Assembly (NCBI GenBank): GCA_963922775.1
Contig: CAWUJG010000011.1
Coordinates: 1-31,033 of the forward strand
From: JAHDDH01 sp963922775
GTDB lineage: Bacteria; Bacteroidota; Bacteroidia; Cytophagales; Amoebophilaceae
Reading direction: 5' to 3'
DNA: 31,033 bases
The position numbers and the translations under genes were made by a program. Below are positions 25,460 to 31,033 of this stretch, piece after piece (the stretch's first letter is position 1; each line of letters starts with the position of its first letter). The notes below the pieces were generated by a model. It saw only the letters and a program-made list of their open reading frames with translations, did no database searches and was not told the DNA's origin.

Positions 25460-26794
25460 ATGTTAAAAACTATTATCAAAAATGCAACCATAATCAATGA
25501 AAATAAAGTTAATATTGTTGATATACTCATTGAAGGAGCATATATTAAAAAAATAGACAAAAATATTTCAAAAATACACTGTCATAAAACTATAGATGCT
25601 ACAGGAAAATATGTTTTTCCAGGCATTATAGATGATCAAGTACATTTCCGTGAACCTGGTCTATGCCACAAAGGAAATATTTATGCAGAGTCTAGAGCAG
25701 CAGTAGCTGGAGGAATTACCTCTTTTATGGATATGCCTAACACCATTCCTCAAACATTAACACAAATATTATTAGAGGAAAAATATGCTATAGCAGCACG
25801 TTCGTCTTTAAGCAACTATTCATTTTATATGGGTGTATCAAATAATAATTTTGATGATGTTTTAAAAACCAATAGACAAAAAGTATGTGGTATAAAAATA
25901 TTTTTAGGCTCTTCTACAGGAAACATGCTTGTAAATAATACAAAAATATTAGAAAAACTATTTGAACAATCTCCCACCATTATTGCTGCACACTGTGAAG
26001 ATGAATACACCATAAAAAAAAATTTACAAAAATATATGGACATATATGGAGAAAATATTCCTATACAATATCATCCTATAATACGCAGTGCAGAAGCCTG
26101 TTATATATCGGCAAAATATACTACTGATTTAGCTAAAAAATACCAAACAAAATTTCATCTATTACATGTTTCTACTGCCAAAGAGCTTAAATTACTCCAA
26201 AATATTCCACTGAAAAACAAGAATATTACTGCTGAAGTTTGTATACATCATTTATGGTTTCATGATAAAGACTATGCAAAAAAAGGAACACATATTAAAT
26301 GGAACCCTGCAATAAAAACAAAAAAAGACCAAGATGCTTTATGGCAAGCATTACATGATAATCGTATAGATATTATTGCTACAGACCATGCACCACATAC
26401 ATTAGCAGAAAAGAGCCAATCATATAATCTATCTCCTTCTGGAGGTCCTATGGTAGAACATAGTTTAGTAGTCATGTTAGAAGCTTATCATCAAAAAAAA
26501 ATTACATTAGAAAAAATTGTAGAAAAAATGTGTCATAATCCAGCAAAAATTTTCCAGATAAAAAAAAGAGGATACCTTAGAGAAGGTTATTTTGCTGATA
26601 TAGTCATTTGTAATTTAAACAAACCATGGCGTGTACAAAAAAATAACATTCAAGCCAAATGTCAATGGTCTCCCCTAGCAAACCAAACATTTAAATCTAG
26701 CATAACACATACTATAGTTTCTGGTCACCTGGCCTATCATAAAGGAAAGTTTAATGATAGCATATTAGGAAAAAGATTATTATTTGATCGTTAA
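25460..26794 (+). CDS. pyrC: Dihydroorotase (PyrC), Bacteroidota type
   Basis: Dihydroorotase interconverts carbamoyl-aspartate and dihydroorotate in pyrimidine synthesis. The 444 residues carry FPGIIDDQVHFREPG, the carbamylated-lysine stretch GIKIFLGSSTGNM, AAHCEDE, the HLLHVST histidine and IATDHAPHT aspartate. The first His of the usual HxH is Gln (DQVH); Bacteroidota dihydroorotases such as the Porphyromonas protein have the same change, so it is not a defect. No other pyr gene is in the window, so pathway completeness is unknown. Confidence 0.92.
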   Translation: MLKTIIKNATIINENKVNIVDILIEGAYIKKIDKNISKIHCHKTIDATGKYVFPGIIDDQVHFREPGLCHKGNIYAESRAAVAGGITSFMDMPNTIPQTLTQILLEEKYAIAARSSLSNYSFYMGVSNNNFDDVLKTNRQKVCGIKIFLGSSTGNMLVNNTKILEKLFEQSPTIIAAHCEDEYTIKKNLQKYMDIYGENIPIQYHPIIRSAEACYISAKYTTDLAKKYQTKFHLLHVSTAKELKLLQNIPLKNKNITAEVCIHHLWFHDKDYAKKGTHIKWNPAIKTKKDQDALWQALHDNRIDIIATDHAPHTLAEKSQSYNLSPSGGPMVEHSLVVMLEAYHQKKITLEKIVEKMCHNPAKIFQIKKRGYLREGYFADIVICNLNKPWRVQKNNIQAKCQWSPLANQTFKSSITHTIVSGHLAYHKGKFNDSILGKRLLFDR

Positions 26795-26816
26795 AATTCA
26801 AAAATCTGTACATTTG
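26783..26816 (+). promoter_or_regulatory. Candidate Bacteroidota promoter before the YcxB-like gene
   Basis: TACATTTG (26809-26816) matches the -7 consensus TAnnTTTG, and TTTG (26783-26786) matches the -33 element with a 22-base spacer, one above the usual range. The predicted start of transcription, near 26822, is about 28 bases before the ATG. It would drive the YcxB-like, acyltransferase and gpsA genes. Confidence 0.45.
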
Positions 26817-26849
26817 TAAATCATATTAACCTTATTATTGCTTTAATTT

Positions 26850-27335
26850 ATGCTTATAAAAACCAAAAAATACCGAATAAACATCAAAAAATATATCTTT
26901 TTAGCATTAAAAAATATACTAATGGAACAATGGTGGGTATGTACTATTCCTCTTGCCATGGGTCTAGGTAGCATTATTTGGAAAAGTCACTGGTTTTGGA
27001 TTATTGCCATTATAGGATACATTTTATATTGGTTATTTTGGTTGATACAATTTTTTGGTGTAACCCAAATTGACCAAAACAAAATAATTTTTGAAAATTT
27101 TATCTATGAAATTACTAGCCAAAAAATATTAATGAAGATTAATACAAAAAAAGGTATGCCCATAACATGGTCACAAGTACAGAAAGGATTTGTAGGTAAA
27201 GATTATTTCTTATTAGTGCTTTCTAAAGCACATTTTATCTATCTACCCTATAAAATTTTTTATTCTAATACTGAAATAAAATTTTTTACCTCACTACTGA
27301 AAAAAAAAAACCTGTATAACAAAATATTGTTTTAA
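26850..27335 (+). CDS. YcxB-like membrane protein
   Basis: The 161-residue protein has two membrane helices (about residues 28-45 and 48-72) and a soluble C-terminal domain with TWSQVQKGFVGKDYFLLVLSKAHFIYLPYKIFYS, the pattern of YcxB-like C-terminal domains. No biochemical function is known for the family. It lies 55 bases after pyrC, behind a candidate promoter, and 21 bases before the acyltransferase. Confidence 0.65.
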   Translation: MLIKTKKYRINIKKYIFLALKNILMEQWWVCTIPLAMGLGSIIWKSHWFWIIAIIGYILYWLFWLIQFFGVTQIDQNKIIFENFIYEITSQKILMKINTKKGMPITWSQVQKGFVGKDYFLLVLSKAHFIYLPYKIFYSNTEIKFFTSLLKKKNLYNKILF

Positions 27336-27356
27336 CAAAAAAGATGATTAATAAAT

Positions 27357-29036
27357 ATGTCTTTTATTAGCCAAGCACTTAAAATAAACCCTAAAAATCA
27401 AGCACATCAAGAGTGGCCATTGGTAAAAATTAGTCAGCATAAAAAAAAATTTTTACACGAAGTAATTAATTTAGCTATAAAAAATATTCTTGAAGAATGT
27501 AATACTTCACAAGCATTACAAAAAAAAATAGAACAGACAATATATAGAGAAAAAATTAGACTACAAAAAAAGCTGTGGAAAGTAGATACAAAAAATAAAA
27601 TTCTATTCTGGAAACAAGTGGAAAGTAATTTTGCTACTATAGATAATAGTAATAGCAATAATGAATATTATGATATACTTAAAAAAATTATTACCCATTA
27701 TGTATATGAAATAGCAGGTAATTTTAAACCTTCATACTATCGTATAGCAGAAAAAATAGTAGAATACGGCTTTTCACGCTTGCTCAATGCTTCCCAGTTA
27801 GGAGGATTACGCTATTTTTTCAGTAAAAAGTATCAACTAAAAGATAAAATTAAAATTATAGGTGAAATAAAAAAGCTAAAAAAATTAGCACCAATAGGCA
27901 CCATTGTTATGGTGCCTACACATTTTAGTCATTTAGATTCTGCCCTTATAGGTTGGGTAATTAAAAATTTAGGATTACCCCCATTTATATATGGAGCAGG
28001 ATTAAATTTGTTTAACATCAAAATTTTTGCTTATTTTATGAATAGCTTAGGCGTTTATAAAATAGATCGAAGAAAAAAAAATCTTTGCTATCTTACGGCA
28101 TTAAAAGCATATGCCAACCTTACCTTACAAAAACAATGCCATAGCCTTTTTTATCCTGGAGGTACAAGATCAAGATCTGGTATGATTGAAAAATCATTAA
28201 AATTAGGACTTTTAAGCACTACTATAGAAGCACAAAGAAGCAATTACCAAAAATATGGAAAAGATGCACCTAAAATTTTTATTGTTCCAGTAGTTTTCAA
28301 CTATCATTTTGTGCTAGAAGCTCCTATACTTATTAAACAACATTTATTGTTAGAGGGAATAGAAAAAAAATTTCAAGAGCAAGATAAATATCCAAAGTCA
28401 TACAAAATACTTAAATTCTTAAGCAAATTTTTTACTCAAGACTCTGAAATGACTATTTCCATAGGTAATCCTATGGATCTTTTTGGTAACTATGTAGATG
28501 ATAAAGGCAATAGTTATACACAAGATAAGAGATATATTAATACATATGAATATTTTATTTCACAAGGCCAGATAGCTACAGATAAACAAAGAGAAGACCA
28601 ATATACACGCATTATTAGCAAAGCTATCATCAAAGAATATTACAAAATTAACTGTGTATTTACCAGTCATTTGGTAGCATTTACTGCTTTTCAAATAATA
28701 AAGCAAAAACATCAATCAATTGACTTTAAGTATCTATTTAGCCTTGCTAATGAAGACTGTATTATCCAATACAAAATTTTTTATGCTAAAGTAGAGCTAA
28801 TCTACCAAAAAATTATGGCATTATATCAGGCTAAAGCTATACAGATAAGTCCTATTATAGCAAAAAATAACATCACAAATATTATTAACCATGGCTTAAA
28901 ACATGTAGGCATGTATCATGCTAAAAGACCGCTTATAAAAAATAAACAAGGCAATATTACTACACAAAGTTTAAGTACATTATATTATTATCATAATAGA
29001 TTGATGGGTTATGAATTGGAAAAATATTTATCCTAA
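27357..29036 (+). CDS. PlsB-like glycerol-3-phosphate/lysophospholipid acyltransferase
   Basis: The 559-residue protein has the glycerolipid acyltransferase motifs: block I PTHFSHLDSALIG (H-x4-D), block II with VYKIDRRKK, block III SLFYPGGTRSRSG and block IV IFIVPVVFNYH. These are central (about residues 190-325), flanked by long helical parts, as in PlsB-type enzymes and unlike the short PlsC. Block III has Gly in place of the usual Glu (PGGTRS for PEGTRS). PlsB adds the first acyl chain to glycerol-3-phosphate at the membrane. Its neighbour gpsA, which overlaps it by 26 bases, makes that substrate, supporting the call. Acyl donor (ACP or CoA) unknown. Confidence 0.82.
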   Translation: MSFISQALKINPKNQAHQEWPLVKISQHKKKFLHEVINLAIKNILEECNTSQALQKKIEQTIYREKIRLQKKLWKVDTKNKILFWKQVESNFATIDNSNSNNEYYDILKKIITHYVYEIAGNFKPSYYRIAEKIVEYGFSRLLNASQLGGLRYFFSKKYQLKDKIKIIGEIKKLKKLAPIGTIVMVPTHFSHLDSALIGWVIKNLGLPPFIYGAGLNLFNIKIFAYFMNSLGVYKIDRRKKNLCYLTALKAYANLTLQKQCHSLFYPGGTRSRSGMIEKSLKLGLLSTTIEAQRSNYQKYGKDAPKIFIVPVVFNYHFVLEAPILIKQHLLLEGIEKKFQEQDKYPKSYKILKFLSKFFTQDSEMTISIGNPMDLFGNYVDDKGNSYTQDKRYINTYEYFISQGQIATDKQREDQYTRIISKAIIKEYYKINCVFTSHLVAFTAFQIIKQKHQSIDFKYLFSLANEDCIIQYKIFYAKVELIYQKIMALYQAKAIQISPIIAKNNITNIINHGLKHVGMYHAKRPLIKNKQGNITTQSLSTLYYYHNRLMGYELEKYLS

Positions 29037-30045
29037 GCAAAGCATAGGCGTTATTGGAGCAGGGAGATTTGGTACAGCCATAGCTAATTTGCTTGCTCAA
29101 AAAAATAAAGTAATTCTTTATGCCCGTAAAAAAGAAGCAGTAGAAAATATGATAAAAAAAAGAATAGCAGCAAAACAAAAATTAGCCAATAATATACTAC
29201 CTACCCATAGCCTAAAAGAAGTAGCACAACAATGTGAAGTAATATTCATCATTATATCAGCTACAGGATTTAAAAATTTAATACAAAAACTATCACCATT
29301 TTTATCTCCCTATCACATAATTATACATGGTATAAAAGGATTCATCAGCACACAAGATTTTAGGGGAAGATATACCATAAAAACCATGAGTCAAATAATT
29401 GTTGAAGAAAGTGTAATAGTAAAAGTAGGTTGCATTTCTGGCCCTAACCTTGTTAGTGAACTAGCTAAAAAACAACCTGCTGCCACTGTAGTAGCAAGCC
29501 AATTTGAAGAGGTAATAAAAATAGTACAACTTTTACTCAAAAACAATATTTTTCAAGTATATAGTAGTAAAGATATTATTGGTGTAGAACTTTGTGGTGC
29601 TTTAAAAAATATTATTGCTATAGCTGCTGGATGTTTAAGTGGCATGCAATATGGAGACAACACAAAAGCATTATTGCTCAGTAGAGGTATGATAGAAATG
29701 ATTTATATAGGAAAAATATTAGGAGCAAGCGTAGCACCCTTTATAGGTTTAGCAGGAATAGGAGATTTAGCTGCTACATGTGCTAATCATTCAAGCAGAA
29801 ACTTTACTTTTGGGTATCAATTAGCCCAAGGAAAAGATATGAAAACAATACTTCATAATATACAAGAGACAGTAGAAGGTATAAATACAGTAAAAATGAT
29901 AAAAGAGTATATTCAGCCTAAGCCTATCCGAGCACCTATTACAGAAATGGTATATCGAATGATATTCGAAAAACTAACTGCCCAAAAAGCATTACATGTT
30001 CTTATGAAATATCCCTTTAATGTAGATGTTGATTTTTTAGCGTAA
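29011..30045 (+). CDS. gpsA: Glycerol-3-phosphate dehydrogenase [NAD(P)+]
   Basis: GpsA reduces dihydroxyacetone phosphate to glycerol-3-phosphate for phospholipid synthesis. The 344 residues match the family: Rossmann motif GVIGAGRFGTAIANLLA, HGIKGF, GCISGPNLVSELAKKQPAA, the catalytic-lysine stretch VELCGALKNIIAIAAG and LAGIGDLAATCANHSSRN. Starting at ATG 29011 the frame overlaps the upstream acyltransferase by 26 bases, and the first residues before the Rossmann strand are few, so this start is the natural one. The overlap implies cotranslation with the enzyme that uses its product. Confidence 0.96.
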   Translation: MNWKNIYPKQSIGVIGAGRFGTAIANLLAQKNKVILYARKKEAVENMIKKRIAAKQKLANNILPTHSLKEVAQQCEVIFIIISATGFKNLIQKLSPFLSPYHIIIHGIKGFISTQDFRGRYTIKTMSQIIVEESVIVKVGCISGPNLVSELAKKQPAATVVASQFEEVIKIVQLLLKNNIFQVYSSKDIIGVELCGALKNIIAIAAGCLSGMQYGDNTKALLLSRGMIEMIYIGKILGASVAPFIGLAGIGDLAATCANHSSRNFTFGYQLAQGKDMKTILHNIQETVEGINTVKMIKEYIQPKPIRAPITEMVYRMIFEKLTAQKALHVLMKYPFNVDVDFLA

Positions 30046-30084
30046 TTATTTCTGGAAAAATATAAATTATAAAATAAAGTGCTC

Positions 30085-30306
30085 TTAACTAGATACTATA
30101 ATATCTTTCTCAGATAAACCTGTAACACTTTTTATAATTTTTATGTCTATACCTTTTATACGTAATGCTTGAGCTATTTCTAGCTTTTCTGCTTGTCTAC
30201 CCTCTTGTCTACCCTCTTGTCTACCCTCTTGTCTACCTTTTTTCTGACCTCTTTGTTCTCCTATAGATATTCCCTCTTGAATTTTTGATTCTGAATGTGT
30301 TAGCAT
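30085..30306 (-). CDS. Tail-only Rpn-like protein (possible inhibitor or remnant)
   Basis: The 73-residue ORF has only an Rpn-type C-terminus: a Lys/Arg/Gly-rich linker with GRQE repeated (residues about 24-38) and a helical end IAQALRIKGIDIKIIKSVTGLSEKDI. The same end pattern closes the Rpn ORF directly upstream, which is complete at its own C-terminus, so this is a second, extra tail. Its ATG overlaps the upstream stop (ATGCTAA), arguing for cotranslation. In E. coli rpn genes, a C-terminal-only product from an internal start is reported to inhibit the nuclease. A similar role here is inference. It could equally be debris of a second rpn copy. Confidence 0.6.
   Translation of the reverse strand: MLTHSESKIQEGISIGEQRGQKKGRQEGRQEGRQEGRQAEKLEIAQALRIKGIDIKIIKSVTGLSEKDIIVSS
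30192..30239 (-). repeat. Four 12-base tandem repeats inside the tail ORF
   Basis: The unit CTTGTCTACCCT (+ strand) occurs at 30192, 30204, 30216 and 30228, the last copy differing by one base. On the coding strand each unit reads Gly-Arg-Gln-Glu, so gain or loss of units keeps the frame and only changes linker length. Confidence 0.95.
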
Positions 30307-31033
30307 ATTATATTGTGTTTGTGCTTTATATTTTCAATTTCTGCTATACTTAAACCTGTTGCTTGCGATATTTCTATCTTTTGCATTCCCAATGATAGCA
30401 AATTTTTTGCTATGCTTATTTTTTCTTCTTCTTTACCTTCTTTTTTTCCTTTGTCTATTCCTTCTTTTAGGCCCTCTTTTTTTCCTTCTTTTTTGCCTTT
30501 TAAGTTACCAGCTTCATAACTTGTTTTATGACTTTCACGCAAGTCTACCATATCTAGTTTATAGCGGATATAACCATTTCTTACATCTTCGTCCATATTC
30601 AGATAGTTTATTCTTTCTCGAATTTGGGACATATAAGAGCCTTGAAAATTTTGGGGAACTTTACCATGTTTTAACACATAGAGCCATTCATCTAAATCAT
30701 CTTCTACCTTGTCTTGGTAATTTGGAACGCATATTACAAAATATTCTGGATAGATATTGGGAAAATTGTATTGTTTTGTGTCTTTACTTAGTCTTTTGTC
30801 AGAGTGAGATTCTTTTTTTAGAAAACGAAACTCTGTTTTTCCATGATAGATTGTAGATTCAAAAATATTCTCTGGGGGTAAATCAAACAGTAGCACAATA
30901 TGAATGACTTTTGTTATCTTAACATAGTCTACAGAAGTGCTTATGCTATCTACTATGGCACGGGAGGTGTTAAAGCATGATTTGTGAAAAAAATTTACTT
31001 TATAGGCTCTTTCTACTTCTATGATGTATTTGT
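30300..31033 (-). CDS. Rpn-family recombination-promoting nuclease/putative transposase (5' end outside window)
   Basis: The frame is open from the right edge to TAA at 30300-30302 and shows 243 residues. A GTG at 30896 is not the true start, because the same frame continues upstream to the edge with IIEVERAYKVNFFHKSCF, which corresponds to the E-x-Q/E motif and following helix of the PD-(D/E)XK core. Next come a VIHIVLLFD strand, a DLDEWLYVLKHG stretch, a charged linker of KKEG-like repeats (about 40 residues from the end of the core) and the helical tail IAKNLLSLGM ... ATGLSIAEIENI. Rpn proteins are DNA endonucleases linked to RecA-independent recombination. The catalytic Asp lies outside the window. 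Confidence 0.8.
   Translation of the reverse strand, partial: KYIIEVERAYKVNFFHKSCFNTSRAIVDSISTSVDYVKITKVIHIVLLFDLPPENIFESTIYHGKTEFRFLKKESHSDKRLSKDTKQYNFPNIYPEYFVICVPNYQDKVEDDLDEWLYVLKHGKVPQNFQGSYMSQIRERINYLNMDEDVRNGYIRYKLDMVDLRESHKTSYEAGNLKGKKEGKKEGLKEGIDKGKKEGKEEEKISIAKNLLSLGMQKIEISQATGLSIAEIENIKHKHNIIC

Noticed and set aside
25645..25662. Gln in place of the first His of the dihydroorotase HxH motif
   Set aside because: Bacteroidota dihydroorotases, including the Porphyromonas protein, share DDQVHFREPG, so this is a lineage feature and not inactivation.
28150..28190. Gly for Glu in acyltransferase block III as proof of inactivity
   Set aside because: The surrounding GGTRSRSG and the H-x4-D motif are intact, and similar PGGTRSRSG forms are, as far as I recall, found in other long acyltransferases, so loss of function is not established.
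30313..30856. + strand frames rich in Phe/Leu/Ser opposite the Rpn gene
   Set aside because: They are the complement of the Lys/Glu-rich Rpn linker and core; the - strand frame has clear Rpn motifs and runs to the window edge.
1..31033. tRNA, rRNA, CRISPR array, riboswitch or complete insertion sequence
   Set aside because: No T-loop-like GTTCGAAT motif, no regularly spaced repeats and no transposase with terminal inverted repeats were seen.

Overview
The window is a very AT-rich (roughly 28-30 % GC by eye), gene-dense bacterial segment. Phylum-level signs point to Bacteroidota: a short primary sigma factor of about 289 residues lacking region 1.1, a dihydroorotase of the Bacteroidota type, genes that mostly lack a Shine-Dalgarno sequence, and a few candidate promoters with the TAnnTTTG -7 element. 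The extreme AT bias, the small set of biosynthetic genes and the Rpn-family nuclease/transposase genes at both ends suggest a reduced-genome intracellular symbiont, perhaps of the Amoebophilus/Cardinium group. That placement is inference. The phylum is much better supported than the genus.

Layout. Positions 1-239 hold the 3' end of an Rpn-family gene on the + strand. Next come aspartate aminotransferase (aspC) and, convergent with it, a YbaB-type nucleoid protein. From 2128 a + strand operon carries a DtxR-fold regulator that lacks its metal ligands, a single-MCE MlaD-like lipid-transport protein and an acyl-CoA carboxylase carboxyltransferase. dnaK faces it across a 15-bp terminator hairpin and is divergent from prfA-lpxH. 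A long - strand run follows (in transcription order): lptF/G, rpsO, pnp, rpoD, trxB, ZIP transporter. A second - strand run is menA, small membrane protein, EamA transporter. Glutaredoxin and a Wzx/MATE-like flippase lie on + (18397-20337). A third - strand operon is heme-oxygenase-fold/methyltransferase protein, DUF721 protein, cca, marC-like, rnhA. The + strand set FMN reductase, pyrC, YcxB-like, PlsB-like acyltransferase, gpsA completes the core. The right edge (30085-31033) holds an Rpn-family gene on - followed by a separate tail-only ORF.

How the genes fit together. Many genes concern the envelope and phospholipids. gpsA makes glycerol-3-phosphate and the overlapping PlsB-like enzyme acylates it. 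MlaD, LpxH, LptF/G and the flippase handle lipids or lipid-linked sugars. The rest is core information processing (sigma factor, RF1, PNPase, S15, CCA enzyme, RNase HI), redox (TrxB, Grx, FMN reductase) and chaperoning (DnaK).

No tRNA, rRNA, CRISPR array or complete insertion sequence was recognised. No gene-free stretch exceeds 300 bases. The largest are 1850-2127 (three inverted repeats, described below), 15890-16143 (no clear signal), 18655-18840 (24-bp tandem duplication), 24731-24902 (12-bp GC-core palindrome), 18239-18396 (candidate grx promoter and leader hairpins) and 7265-7408 (17-bp inverted repeat). The most unusual points are the Rpn pair with a detached tail ORF, the ligand-less DtxR-type regulator with a 35-bp inverted repeat upstream, the heme-oxygenase-fold/methyltransferase fusion and the G10 tract inside trxB.
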